A DNA stretch of 64,000 nt from Bryum argenteum (GCA_037043015.1 CM073321.1:9370001-9434000); one strand, 5' to 3'. Shown: positions 11,086-22,334, numbered from the stretch's first letter. Numbers and translations are program-made. The notes: generated by a model not told the origin, from the sequence alone.

Positions 11086-11790
11086 CCATACTAACACTAC
11101 CACTTGGTCAGCAATTAGAATCCCCCACGCTGTCGAGGTTGCCCTATCACACTTACTACAATGACAAACTCCAAGAGATCCGCATCCGGCTAGAGGACGT
11201 CTACACGTATTCCGGTCACGTACTGTACTTCATCCGTCCTCTGAGACTACAGAGGAACCCAAGTCTGTAGCAGTTGGAGGTCGGATTGGAATCCGGCCTC
11301 CCACACTCTACTCCCAGACCCCTCCGGACCGTAAAGTGTTTACCACAGTAGTTTCACTCTCTTAGACACCTAGACCAGCTCAAGACACAAGACACTAAAG
11401 AATACGCCCAACCCGACCTCAACTCCACAAAAACAATGAAGCAAGGAATCCAGACTCCTAACTTCTCACTTACGACCTAGATACAGTAGATACGACTTCT
11501 AAGCACTCAACCTCAAAGGGAGATAGATTCAAGATCACAGAGAATATGCGCATAAGATGGTTTTGATTAACAAGTAAAGAAGCAATGTCATAGGTGATCA
11601 AACATTCACCTATAAGTACTTCTAAGTCAACGACTTAGAACCCTAACTAGATTGCGGCGCCGACCTACACGGCCTACTCCACAAAAAGCGACTCGCCTCC
11701 CAAGAAAGATCCTACTAGCTGTCCTAGGTCGGATTCTAATCCGGCTTCCTAACCCTGGCCAACTTCTAACTTCTGGCCCTTGAATCGGCC

Positions 11791-13719
11791 CTACCTCTTC
11801 TTCCTTGAGCTTACCCCATGCTTTGGCCGTTTCTGAGGCGAGGCTGCAATCCGACCTGTCTTGACCCTCTTGCCCGCGTCCGTGATCATGTACTCGTCGT
11901 CGCTTGCACCCTCGTCCGTGTTGTCTCCGCTGTTCAGCTCCTCCTCCTCTGAGTGTACGAGGCCGATATTGTGAAGCTTCTAGGCGCCTACGAACTTTTC
12001 GTACTCCTCGCTAGTAAGCTTCTTTTTTGCTGTGCGGGTGTTCTTGGCCGGAGAATCTGCTGGGCCGTCTGCGCCTTCCTCCATCTTTACCTTGCTCTTT
12101 TCCTTGGTATCGGCTGGACTCAAGGGTCCAGCATCCGTCCTCTCAACGTCGATTGGGTTTTGCCTTGGGGTCGGGGTCTGGGCAAGGGTAGCCTTAAAGG
12201 CCGGAATCGATGCCATCTCTGCAATCCGTTCACGGATGGAGTCTAGCACTACCTTTACTTCGGCATTGCTCTTCTCGATCTTTGTCGAGTAACTCTTTGC
12301 CGCAAGTAGAAATTTGCCGAAGGTCTCCGCCTTGAAAACTTCCGACTGCAGGATTCCGGCCTCGTACAAATTAGCCTTCTGAAGTACCTCGGCTGGAGTC
12401 TCGCAGACCTCTACGAATTTCACCACTTGCTCGTGAGCGGTCTGGACGGCTTGTCGGCTGATCAAGAGCTCTTCCTCCATTCGCCTGACTGTCTCCCTCA
12501 AGCGTCGATTATCCATCGTGAGCTTCGTAATCTGTCGCTCCACCTGATGGTACTCCTCCTCGGTGGGCTTGGAGTTCCACTTCTGCTTCACCTCAAGCAA
12601 GGTGTGCACTTTAAACTCCTTATAACATAATCTAGAAATTAGTCCCTGGTAATGGAAATACGTGGTACGAGCCTCTGTAAAGTGGTACCACGCCCTCCTC
12701 ACTGGATTTGGATGGTTTGCGGACGGACTGCTGGGTGGAGGAAGTCGGAGGTCGTTGGGCTGCATCAGATTCTCCTAGTCGCCTGTAACCTCGTCATTGT
12801 CGGCGGCTGTAGAAGCTTGGCCGTGCTCGGTCTGAACTCTGGCCAAAGCCGACTTCTCAGGAGGGGTCAATGACGAAAGTATGATTACCTCGGGTGCGGC
12901 TCGCGGCGGGGTTACCTCGCAAGCCGGATCTTGAGGCGCATCCGGCTTTGTTTCCTCCTCATCGGATCCGGCCTCGTCCTCTTTATCATCCGAGTAGACG
13001 GCCTTGCTATCCACGTCCTCCTCTGATTCGAAAATGCCGTTGTTTTTGGATGACAACGCGATCTTGTAATTGGATTCCTCCTCTTCCGTCAGGACCTCCT
13101 CCTTTTTATTTAAATGATAAAGGAAAAGATTCATCGGGCTCGGTCGTGTCTTACCTACATTCTCCGCGAGCCGGGCGACTAAGTCGCGGATGATGATGCT
13201 CCAGTCGACTTCTCGCTCTCCTCGCACGGACCCCAGGACGGTGTTGGCAAGTCGGACGGTGATTCGATGCGGCTTCTCCGCGTGAATAATGAACGCTAGA
13301 AACATGATCACCGCGCGCTCTTTCGACTCCTTGCAGTCCTCTACTGCGTAGCAGTTGTGCTTGTGCGGCTTTCTTTAGAAGGCCGTCTATGCCCATTTGT
13401 ATTTCCGGCTGCACAACCCTACCCCGATGTTTCCGATCAGGCTATAGACTGTCCTCCAATGATCGGCCGTCCAGGACGCTGGCTTCCCTCTAACCGTCCC
13501 TTCAAAGTGATTTGGCGCGCTGGTCTTTATTTCCCGCACCATTCCCGCATCACGTAGTCCCCACGGGGTCTCGAGCATGCCGGACATGCCCATCCAATCG
13601 AGGTCCTCCATCAACATCTTCTTCTCTTCTTCATCGGCCGGAATGATAGGGAGCACCAACTTGATCGAGATCTTGTGCTCCTCCTGCGCCGGAGCGGAAG
13701 CGGAAGCCGATCCTGCCAT
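11791..13719 (-). pseudogene. Retroelement-associated ORF, copy 1 (broken)
   Basis: The ATG is at 13719 and opens MAGSASASAPAQEEHKI. Same gene as the ORF at 17665-19581, but with more lesions: a TAG after YKWA (about 13387), a nearby TAA, a frame disturbance around 12.77-12.79 kb, and a TAG at 11980 where the other copy has CAG. The N-terminal half is a globular domain of unknown function. The middle is acidic (EEDVDSKAVYSDDKEDEAG). Then comes a coiled coil (ERQITKLTMDNRRLRETV). The C-terminus is basic and nuclear-localisation-like (KRPKHGVSSRKKR). A nuclear or chromatin-binding retroelement protein is a guess. Confidence 0.65.
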
Positions 13720-13878
13720 CGGGAAGAAAAGCGACAAAAAGTAACGAGTAGCCGGGCTGAGATCGACCAGGGGGCCGGATCGGGAAAGAAGGACGGAAAG
13801 CAAGAAGGCAGAAAGTGCGAGAGGGCGAGAAAGCAGGAAAGCGAGAAGGCAGGTAACGAGAAGAGCGGACAGGTCGTG

Positions 13879-13885
13879 TTTTATA
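13879..13885 (-). promoter_or_regulatory. TATA box before the copy 1 ORF
   Basis: TATAAAA on the minus strand, about 160 bp upstream of the ATG. It is conserved in copy 2 at 19748-19754 at the same distance. That makes it a believable promoter element for this ORF. Confidence 0.5.
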
Positions 13886-14140
13886 GGAAGGGTCGGATTG
13901 GTATCCGGCAATCATAACCTGTCCGTCCGCCATCATGACCTCATACGGAGCCGTCTTTGGCACTCCGCGTCATAATTGTCCTTCCACCCACTCCGGCCTT
14001 CAACCGCAGTCTTTAACCCATTTCCGGCTTATAACAGTAGGTCCTCGCCATTTGAGTGCGGAGTAGGGATTAATGAACCCGTCCTTTTTATTAAAAACTA
14101 CATTTTAAAGATAACATGTATTTGTTTGAACTTATTTGCC

Positions 14141-15148
14141 TTATAGTATACGGCCTATCACATACATAGGTCGGATTCTAGACACTATACGTATTCTTAA
14201 TGCGCATTTGAACATATTGGCACACAATAAAAAAAAACAAGGTGAGACAATTGTCTCTAGGAGTATAGGTGGCATGGATTCTCCTTCCGCACGTTCAGTA
14301 TTTTCCAGGGTGTAACTTTGAGATTGCGTGTAACTTTGAGATTGCGTCGCATCGAGGTCGTGCACTGGGGATTCAATGGCAACACAATCGTCTTTCCGTG
14401 GAGGCTGGGCTAAACTTGCAGGAACAGATGGAAGAAATGGGTCTTCGTCACCACAACTGACATTCTCATCCGCCGACGTGTGCTTTGAGGACATACTCAT
14501 TGATGGTCTCTTGTTTTGGCCCGAGTACTCTTTGTCACGCTGCATCTCCTGTATAGCTTTTTTGGGTTCTGGTGATCTTCTAAGCTGAATGCGTAGTCTT
14601 TCCGTGATGCCAACCTCTCCAAGGGGTCCAGTCCGGCCCTTGGTACCTCTACAAGACTTGGCGAATTTCATTTGCTCAGATATTTGACAAAATTTCTCCG
14701 ACCCCTCTAATTTAACCAATTTTGTCCAGATAGTCTCATTGATCCATTTTGGGCGCTCGTGCTCTAGTTGGATCATACGTATGAGCTCATGTCTATATGT
14801 TGACAAAGCGTTTCCAATGCGCTGACGTAGCCACGCAGGATTTAGAGGTTCTATATAGTCAAAATCTTCACTCAAGCGCGTCATGAGAATGTCCATCGAG
14901 TGAAAGGGTTGTTGTCTCACATCAATGTAAGGTGGGTCTAAACCACGTACCAATTTTGCAAGGTTGTCATTCCACATAGTAATGCCAAGTCCATACAGCT
15001 TACCTTCTGAGCTTACATTTATGTAGTGAGGCTTCTTGCCCAAGCTTCCTCTTGCCACAGCCGCCTCCTCCCGCTTCGCTTCCCTTTTCGTCTCTCTTGA
15101 CGCTTTGTACTCTCCGATTTGATAGTGAAGCTGGACAGAAGTCGGCAA
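14141..15148 (-). pseudogene. Plant transposase, Ptta/En-Spm (Transposase_24-like)
   Basis: A 335-residue frame whose middle reads RPKWINETIWTKLVKLEGSE, then SEQMKFAKSCRGTKGRTGPL. This is the W..(I/V)W..LV........S...K..R pattern of the Ptta/En-Spm (TnpA-like) family. The C-terminal part is polar and Ser-rich with a short repeat (TQSQSYTQSQSYT). Past about 14240 the frame runs into the 3.1-kb repeat, so the last ~33 residues are not native: the gene is truncated by that insertion. It belongs with the CACTA remnants at 15.6-16.9 kb. Confidence 0.55.
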
Positions 15149-15636
15149 TGGCGTGTACCCACAATTAACTGCTCTCTGTGGGCGCTAGAAGATCCATCTT
15201 TCTTGTTGACGTCATATGTCGGTGGGCTTCTTGCACAGTCTGAGGATCTGAGTGAGTCATGGCGTCTAACGAGAGAACACGTATTTCATTATAATGGAAA
15301 TATATACACAAAATGGTAAATACAAATTAGAGTAATACAATCGCACTTAGACTGCACCAAGCCAAATGCATTACCATATAATGAAAGTTTATCAATATAG
15401 AGAGAAGTATTCTCAAAATAAAAAGCAGGTTTTATCAATATAACAAAATATTCTCAAAACAAAAAGACACAGTAATGAATATACAAAACTATACGAAAAC
15501 AAAAAGAAGAATTCATTCAAAATACAAACACTGATTAAAACAAATTTACTAAAGGAGAAAGGTTTATTGATTGAAAAATCCAGAAAACATATTATTGGTG
15601 TAATTGTAGACCTCCTAAAGTAAAGCCCAGTAAAAT
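15149..15636. other. AT-rich spacer, nothing recognised
   Basis: Between two transposase-related frames. Contains short A-rich direct repeats (for example ATCAATATA..AAAATATTCTCAAAA twice) and no coding signal. Could be an intron or an intergenic part of the CACTA element. Confidence 0.4.
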
Positions 15637-16129
15637 CTAAATAGTACTACGTGGACGTGCATCACTTAAAGCCTCATTTCTGTCACGCTTCCCAACAACT
15701 CGGGGATAGTCTCCATCAAAGGAGAGTCCCACACGGGCGATTGTAGTTCGCAAAGGATCATTTAGCTTCACGGGAGCTAAATCGCAAGGTACATCTAGGT
15801 CCGCGGAATAAATTGGGGTGTCAATAATCGGTGCCACGGTGCCTGTTGTCGTAACCGGGATGTTATCACGTGAAGCCGCTACAATTCGATTTGGTACATT
15901 GACGTAACTATCAACGACACCATCATCATCATCATCCATGACGTCTTTGGTGTAGTCCACAACATATGCGTCATCTCGAGCAGGATATATGTACCGCCCT
16001 CGCTGCAACTTCGAGAGTGTCCTCAAGCCCTCACTATTGTAAGAGGGATCTGACATCGTAAAGAGACCCATTGGGGGAATATCATCCAGGGAGGCACTTT
16101 GTTGTCGATTGTTGGAAACCTGAATATCA
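15637..16129 (-). pseudogene. Uncharacterised exon, possibly from a CACTA transposase
   Basis: Open from a possible 3' splice site near 16122 (ATTCAG before GTTTCCAAC) to the stop at 15637. The protein has an acidic run (DVMDDDDDGVVDSYV) and a Thr/Val-rich stretch. I do not recognise a domain. Position between the frames at 16.3-16.9 kb and the Ptta/En-Spm frame suggests the C-terminal exon of a CACTA protein. Confidence 0.35.
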
Positions 16130-16308
16130 TAAAAAGAAACACTAAGTCTTTAAAAGGCATTCTAATGGTAGACTCACCGGAACTATTGAAAGTGTTCTAA
16201 TGTCTGGTCAGATCATCACCATTTCCTAGTCATGGATTTGAGAATTGCCACAAAGTCAAGCAAGAAGCAAAAAAATCAAATTTAAACCAATACCGTGAAT
16301 GAAAGTAA

Positions 16309-16854
16309 TCACGACATAGTTTTTCTATTTGGTAGGAGCTGGTTCCACACGTAGGGCAAATTCCGGGACATAATGCAATACAACTCAGAGTCCTTGGACA
16401 AGTCATTGTGAGACGGTCTACTAGTCATAACTTGACGGAAGTTTTGCGGACCTCTCAAATGTACGACAAAACAAAACTTGTGGATTAATATCAGTGGAGA
16501 AAAGTCTGAGAGTGGACCCAGATGTGAATGGACCCAAGGATCAGGAAAGAGAGTGTTCAGTGGAGGAACAGCCATATAAGCCGTAGGATTGCTATCGACC
16601 ATAACAAAGTTTTGGGCGTTGAAATTAGCATCCTGTCGCATGCCATGTATTCACTTTGTCTTCCCTGACACGTTCATCAGTGTAATATACGTGTTTAGGT
16701 GACTCGTGTATGGTTCCAGGGATCTGTGAAGTGACCAAGACAAAGTAGTGCTAAAACACCCAGCCACCAAACGTTCTAGTCCCAACTTATGTTTTAGCGT
16801 TGCATGGCAAGGGTATCCCTTTGCAAGAGGGGATGCACAAAGACTCTTTCCCAT
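16309..16854 (-). pseudogene. Remnant ORFs, possible CACTA TnpD C-terminal region
   Basis: Two short frames (16854-16651 and 16641-16309). The second contains KFCFVVHLRGPQNFRQVM, which faintly resembles the W.VV...PRD stretch of plant CACTA transposase C-terminal domains (DUF4216). A gap, stop and frameshift separate the two. Assignment rests mainly on the adjacent TnpA-like frame. Confidence 0.3.
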
Positions 16855-17664
16855 ATGTTTACCGTGGCGGAAACTTCCACACTTAGACTCTTCTCATACA
16901 AACACACACACACCCACTTAGGCAAGCATTACGTCCTCACAACTAATCCGTCCTGGTCGTACCGGATTAGCACGTCACGCAGGCCGTTGTGATTGCCCTA
17001 TCACACTTACTACAATAACAGACTCCAAGAGCTCCGAATCCGGCTAGAGGACGTCTACACGTATTCCGGTCACGTACTGTACTTGATCCGTCCTCTGAGA
17101 CTACAGAGGAACCCAAGTTCTTGGAGTCTGTCATTGTAGTAAGTCCGACCTCCAACTGGATTGAAATCCGGCCTTGCACACTCTACTCCCAGACCCTCCC
17201 AGACCGTAAGGTGTTTACCGCAGGAGTTTCCCTCTCTCAGACACCTTGACCAGTTCAAGACACAAGGCACTCAAGAATACGCCCCACCCAACATCAACTC
17301 CACAAAAATGATCTAACAAAGAATCCGGATTCCTCACTCCCAACTTACGACCTAGACACAATAGATACGACTTCTAAGCGCTCAACCTAAAAGGGAGACA
17401 GAGAAAGGATCACACTGAATATGCGCATAAGAAGGTTTTGATTAACACTTAAGCAAGGAATGTTTTAGGTGACGAAACTTTCACCTATAAGTACTTCTAA
17501 GTCAACGACTTAGAAACCTAATTGGATTGCGGCGTCGGCCTACAGGGCCTACTTCTCAAAAAGCGGCTCGCATCCCCAAAAGATATTTCTAACTTTCCTA
17601 GGCCGGATTCCAATCCAGCTTCCTAACCCTGGCCGACTTCTAACCTTCGGCCTCTACGTACGTC

Positions 17665-19581
17665 CTACCTCTTCTTCCTCGAACTAACTCCATGCTTCGG
17701 CCGTTTCAGTAGCGATGCTGCAATCCGACCTGTCTTGACCCTCTTGCCCGCATCTGTCATCATGTACTCGTCATCGCTTGCGTCCTCGTCCGTGTCGTCC
17801 CCGCTCTTCAATTCTTCCTCCTCCGAATGTTGGAGGCCGATGTCGTGAAGCTTCTGGGCTCCAGGGGACTTCTCGTATTCCTCGGACGTGAGCTTCCTCT
17901 TCGCGGTACGGTTGTTCTTGGCCGGAGAGTCCGTTGGGCCGGATGCACCTTCCTTCGTCTTCACCTTGCTTTTCCTGTTCGTGTCGGTTGGACTCGAGGG
18001 TCCAGCATCCGTCCTCTCAACATTAACCGGATCCAGCCTCGGAGTCTGCGCAAGAGTAGACGTGAAGGCCGGAATTACCATCTCGGCCATCCGCTCTCGG
18101 AAGAAGTCTAGGAGCACCTTGACTTCGGCATTGCTCTTCTCGATCTTGGTGGCGTACGTCTTTGTTGCCAAGAGAAACTTCCGGAAGGTCTCGGCCTTGA
18201 AGACCTCCGATTGCAAGATTTCGGCCTCGTAGAGGTTGGCATTTTGAAGTACCTCGGCCAGAGTCTCGCAAATCTCCACGAGCTTTACGACTTGCTTATT
18301 AGCCGTCATCACGGCTTGCCGGCCAATCAGGAGTTCTTCCTCCCTTCGCCTGACCGTATCCCGTAGACGCCTGTTGTCAAGTGTGAGCTTCGTCACCTGC
18401 CTCTCCATCTGCTGGTACTGCTCCTCGGTCGGCTTGGAGTCCCACTTCTGCTTCACCTCGATCAAGGTCTGCACTCCAAAATCTTTGCACATCTGCGCGA
18501 TTAGCCCTTGGTAAAAGAAGTATTGACATCGGGCTTCCGTAACGTGGTGCCATGCTCGCCTCATTGGGTCCGGATGGTTGGCGGACGGACTGAGGGGTGG
18601 AGGAAGTCGGGGGTCGTTGGGCTGCATGGGATTCACCCAGTCGGCCGTAACCTCGTCATCTTCCACGACCCTCAAAGCTTGGCCGTGCTCGATCTGGGTT
18701 CCGGCCTCGGTCGGATTCCTAGGAGGGGACAGAGACGGAATAACAATTACCTCCGGTTTTGCTCGTGGCGGGGTTGCCTCGCGAGCCGGCTCCTGGGGCG
18801 CATCCGACTGTACGTCCTCCTCCTCCAATCCGACCTTGTCCTCTTTGTCATCAGAGTAGACGGCCTTGCTGTTCGCGTCCTCCTCGGATTCAAACACGCC
18901 GTTGTTTTGAGACGACAGCGCGATCTCGTAATTCGACTCCTCCTCCTCCGTCAGGACCTCCTCCTTCTTATACAAGTGATAAAGAAAAGGGGTGATCGGG
19001 CTCGATTGGGTCTTACCAACGTTTTCTACGAGCCGGACGACTAAGTCTCGGATAATGATGTCCCAGTCGACCTCCCGCTCTCCTCGTACCGACCCTAGGA
19101 CGGTATTGGCAAGCCGGACGGTGATACGATGCGGCTTGTCCGCGTGGATGATCGGAGCTAGAAACTTGATCACCGCGCGCTCCCTTGGGTCCTTACAATC
19201 CTCCACCGAGTAACCGTTATTCTTGTGCGGCTTCCTATGGAAGGCCGTCTTTGCCCAGTTGTATTTCCGGCCGCACAACCCTACTCCGTTGTTTACGACC
19301 AAGCCGTATACTGCCCTCCAGTGATCGGCCGTCCAGGAAGTCGGCATCCCTCTGACCGTCCCCTCGAACTGGTTCGGCGCGCCGACCTTGATCTTACGCA
19401 CCATCTCCGAGTCGCGTAGCCCCTAGGGTGTGTATAGCAGGCCGGAGAGCCCCATCTCGTCGAGGTCATTGGCTAAAAACTTCTTCTCCTCTTCATCGTC
19501 TGGAATGAACGGAAGTACCAACTTGATCGATATCTTGAGCTCCTCCTGCGCCGGAGCGGAAGCGGAAGCTGATCCTGCCAT
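17665..19581 (-). pseudogene. Retroelement-associated ORF, copy 2 (one in-frame stop)
   Basis: The ATG at 19581 opens MAGSASASAPAQEELKI. The frame is a single 639-codon reading to 17665, interrupted only by TAG at 19423-19425, where copy 1 has TGG (Trp). Layout: residues 1-200 globular, including SWTADHWRAVYGL and VEDCKDPRERA; 200-265 acidic (SEEDANSKAVYSDDKEDK); 330-450 coiled coil (YQQMERQVTKLTLDNRRLRD); 480-end polar with NLS-like KRPKHGVSSRKKR. Function unknown. This is the best-preserved member of the family here. It could encode an accessory Gag-like or DNA-binding protein of a large LTR element. Confidence 0.7.
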
Positions 19582-19747
19582 CGGAAAGAAAACTGACAGA
19601 AAGTAGCGAGTGGACGGGCTGAGATCGGCCAGGGGGTCGGATCGGAAACTAAAGGACGGGAAGCGAAAAGATGGAAGGCAGGGGCGCAAGAAAGCGAGAA
19701 GGCAGGAAAGCGAGAAGGTAGGTGATGATAAGGGCGGACGGGTCGTG

Positions 19748-19754
19748 TTTTATA
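19748..19754 (-). promoter_or_regulatory. TATA box before the copy 2 ORF
   Basis: TATAAAA on the minus strand about 167 bp upstream of the ATG, matching copy 1. A purine-rich stretch with repeated AAAGCGAGAAGGCAGG on the plus strand lies between it and the ATG. Confidence 0.5.
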
Positions 19755-20109
19755 GAGAGGGTCGGATTTGAATCCGACCATCATGACCTATCCGTCCGCC
19801 ATCATTACGGTCTCCGTACCGAGCCGTCTTTGGCACCCTTTGTCATCATTATTCTTCCAACCAATCCATCCTCCAGCCGCCATCTTTAACCCCCTTCCGA
19901 CTTCTGACAGTACGTCCTCGCCGTTCGAGTGCGGAGTACGGGTTCGCAAACCCGTCCTTTTTATTACAAACTACATTCTAGATATAATACTTATTTGTAA
20001 AAACGTATTTGCCTTATAGTATATGGCTTATCACATAGTTAAGTCGGATTCTAGACACTTTACTTATTCTTAATGCGCATTAAGACATATTGGCACACAA
20101 TCAAAAAAA

Positions 20110-20656
20110 TAGGGTCCGACACATCCCTTCTTGTGAAGAGATGTCGACGCGGATATTTCAATAAGATAGGATTAGTCGTGCCAGGGTACATGGCCTTCGT
20201 GTAATTCTTCAGCAAGAGTCCATCGCAGGAATTTGAGGCTAATATAACTTGCGGATCGGCAACACTTCTAGAGGAAAGGAATGTGCAGAGACCGTCGACA
20301 ACTTCAGGTTGAAGGGTACTCTAAACGTGGATGTGGCAGAAACGGTCTAACACATTAAGGAAGGGGGTAAGTCCAGGACGACAGTATACTACCGTGTCAG
20401 CAACTACGGTGGGGATAGTGGAGGAAAGAACAGGAGGGTGTATGGGATCGGGAAAAATAAGGTATTGAGATGGGGCCTGAGACATAGTGGTAGTGGAACA
20501 AAGGACGCCGTTCAACTCCAACACCACATTCATCCACTTGGGCATGGGCCGGTGTCCATTGAGTGATGGCACAGGCGATAGGGGTTGACCAAGGGATGTA
20601 GGGAAAGTCTTGCTTGAAGATTTGGACAATCTAGCCTGCAGCACAACAAGTGACAA
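20110..20656 (-). pseudogene. CTD-phosphatase-like (HAD/NIF family) fragment
   Basis: The open frame 20656-20321 contains LELNGVLC and TVVYCRPGLTPFLNVLDRF followed by a HIHV-stop. In the SCP/FCP1 (NLI-interacting factor) HAD family the matching motifs are LDLNGVLC, a Y.RPGL..FL segment and VW(T/S)S. The expected Trp codon after HIHV is TAG here, and the same frame continues with STLQPEVVDGL to the border of the 3.1-kb repeat at about 20.10 kb. The first nucleophile Asp is replaced (LELN), so even an intact protein might not be catalytic. The gene is cut by copy 2 of the repeat. Confidence 0.5.
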
Positions 20657-20659
20657 TTG

Positions 20660-21152
20660 CGGACGATATTAAAACAAGAGTATTACCTTGTGAAATGCTG
20701 AAGCATGCAAATGACTGCTCGGAGTGATTGAGGACCGGACCACCACACCGACGCACAGCACAAGGTGGTCAGTGGGGGTTCTGGTGGCAAGCGCACGGAA
20801 TAAGGTACTCAGAGGCGCGGCCTGATAGAGAAATGACGATTTTTAGCGCCAAGAATGAGGAGAATGACGCGGACGCAATGCAAACGCAACTGATAAAATA
20901 AAAAGTCTTCATTTTATTGAATGATGTCACAACATGGTACTATCTACAAACATGGCACACCATCCAATAATTCAAAGACTAACTCGCCAGAACTACTCGC
21001 CGTCTTCAATGCCGGACTCCTGTAAAACAAGGAGGGCAGGCTTTAAGATTATTACATAGATTAAACATCATATAAGCAGAGCAATAATATGAGCAGATGC
21101 CCAACAACCAGTCAAGGAGAAATTTAGGTCGACCCGAGCTAAATGAGTTTTG
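20660..21152. other. Spacer between the CTD-phosphatase fragment and the coiled-coil gene
   Basis: No convincing coding frame. Contains one 21-bp TTTAG-N11-CTAAA palindrome at 21124-21144, just beyond the stop of the coiled-coil gene. Confidence 0.4.
21124..21144. promoter_or_regulatory. 21-bp TTTAG-N11-CTAAA palindrome
   Basis: Begins TTTAGGTCGA and ends CCCGAGCTAAA, just beyond the stop codon of the coiled-coil gene. Same consensus as the other solitary sites. Confidence 0.55.
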
Positions 21153-22334
21153 CTACAATTGAGTTTGGGTGGTGGAAGTCGAAGGCCCAGAGATAACCAA
21201 AGGAGGCTGATTGATGGAGTTGTAGGAGGCTAGGGGAAGAGCCACATGCGCTATCGGGGTCAACAGGACCCTCAAATCGCTCAAATCGCCCAGAACTCTA
21301 GAATTTGAGGTCTCCAAACTCGACAACTTCGATTCGACTTTCAGTTGATCTTCCCGACGTTGCTCCTCCAACCTAGCAAGATCTGCAAGTCTTTGCGCCT
21401 CCCGTCTTGCATTTACGGCTTCTTCTTCAGCTCGTTTAGCGGCCCTTCTCTCTTCCTTTTCTTTCTGACGCTGTGCACGCTTGGCATCCTTCAAGAGTGG
21501 AACGAGAATGTTTGACTCAATCTTCACTTGCGGTTGTGAAGGTTCACCCTCCTCTTGCGGACCCAGACCAAGATTTATGAGCGGATCGACAGCCCTCTTT
21601 GCTGGCTTGGGGGAATCCGGCTCACCCGAGAAATCAAAATATGTAGTCTCCACCTTCTCATCAGGGTCTTCAGCGTGAGTATTCCAAACACCCTTCTTCA
21701 ACAAAGGAAGGTACCGTTCGCTTACAGGGGCAGGAGCAGGTAATGGATGCACAACAGACGGCAGCAAAGGGGGCTGTCGATCCGCTCATGCAAACCGTGT
21801 AGGACGGGAATGACTCTCTTGCAAGTGGCGGAGGCGGGGATGACTCTGTTGCAAGTGGCGGAGGCGGCGATGGCTCTCTTGCAAGTGGCGGAGGCGGCGA
21901 TGGCTCTCTTGCAAGTGGCGGAGGCGGCGTTAATTCCCTTTCAACTGCTGCTTCCAGTGATGGAGCCGGCATGGAGCCGGGGAGGGAACGACATCATCAC
22001 CCAAATTCATGGGAGAGGGATCAATAATGTTATCCTCGTCAGACCCTTTAGTACCCTCTTCGGCACCCTCTTCGATGTTCTCCTCGTCAGAATTATTAGA
22101 AGTAGCCGCATCTCTGGGCATTCTCTCTTGCTCGAGAACGACCTCCTCATCCGACTCAGACCCGGAAACATCGTTTGTAGCCTTCGTGCGGGTCTCTCAA
22201 CAATGATCAGAGTTCTCTTCTTCATTATCATCATCTTTGCTAAGAGTAACGGGAAGGCCGGTAGAGGCGAGTGTCTCCTCAAGGAGTGTAGGGGGATTTA
22301 GCTTGAGTCGTGCTAAATCCCCACCGCAGGCCAT
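21153..22334 (-). pseudogene. Acidic, proline-repeat, coiled-coil protein gene (frameshifted)
   Basis: A possible ATG is at 22334, but a TGA follows 46 codons later and the first codons overlap a palindromic site, so the true start may be internal. The readable order is an acidic segment (NNSDEENIEEGAEEG), four to five tandem PPPPLARE(P/S)S repeats (21.79-21.93 kb), then a long charged helix (QRQKEKEERRAAKRAEEE) likely to be a coiled coil, ending TTQTQL at 21153. The frame shifts at 21.96-21.99 kb, where CCGGCTCCAT is tandemly repeated with an 11-bp period; this looks like an 11-bp duplication. It may be a separate gene or downstream exons of the ParB-like gene. Confidence 0.5.
22297..22317. 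promoter_or_regulatory. 21-bp TTTAG-N11-CTAAA palindrome
   Basis: Begins TTTAGCTTGAG and ends TCGTGCTAAA, extended by flanking GGGGA/TCCCC. It lies at the proposed 5' end of the coiled-coil gene, which casts doubt on that ATG. Confidence 0.55.

Larger units (their letters stand above)
1191..11138 (-). mobile_element. Degenerate Ty3/gypsy element A (Tat/Athila-like), split by element I
   Basis: On the minus strand the order is gag zinc knuckles (about 11.08-10.25 kb), linker (10.24-9.79), retropepsin (9.70), reverse transcriptase (8.7-7.74), RNase H and the start of integrase (2.11-1.26). That is standard Ty3/gypsy order with no chromodomain seen. The protease motif ADGRSGVNIM and the RT block resemble plant Tat/Athila elements. 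The coding region is cut exactly between 7738 and 2117 by element I; removing that insert and one CTTAC restores the RNase H frame. The second Asp of the RT active site is Asn (FIDN). Integrase fades out near 1.2 kb without a clear 3' LTR. The segment at 11139-14238 may be its 5' LTR. Confidence 0.75.
11139..14238 (-). repeat. 3.1-kb direct repeat, copy 1 (possible ORF-carrying LTR of gypsy A)
   Basis: From TGCCCTATCACACTTACTAC to TTGGCACACA this segment matches 16994-20099 along its length, in the same orientation. Read on the minus strand it starts TGTGTGCC and ends GGGCA, so it has TG...CA ends. It contains a TATA box (13879-13885), the ORF at 11791-13719, and about 650 bp of downstream sequence without a gene. 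It abuts the gag of gypsy A, which suggests it is that element's 5' LTR. No clear primer-binding site or TSD supports this. Confidence 0.75.
16994..20099 (-). repeat. 3.1-kb direct repeat, copy 2
   Basis: Second copy of 11139-14238, same strand. The downstream part (17.0-17.66 kb), the ORF, the TATA box and the upstream part (19.76-20.10 kb) all correspond. It separates the CACTA remnants (16.9 kb) from the CTD-phosphatase-like fragment (20.1 kb). If the unit is an LTR this would be a solo LTR. The flanks (GTGAT before, ATCAA after) do not form a TSD but are partial inverted matches. Confidence 0.75.

Noticed and set aside
1-11138. The partial ORF at 1-688 and the ORF at 11791-13719 as parts of the two LTRs of gypsy A
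   Set aside because: The proteins are far too diverged for an LTR pair, and the flanking non-coding sequences do not match.
11139-20099. One LTR retrotransposon with the two 3.1-kb repeats as its LTR pair
   Set aside because: The interval between them holds CACTA-type sequence and no gag-pol; the outer flanks (GAGGT and ATCAA) do not form a TSD, and no polypurine tract adjoins either repeat on the inner side.
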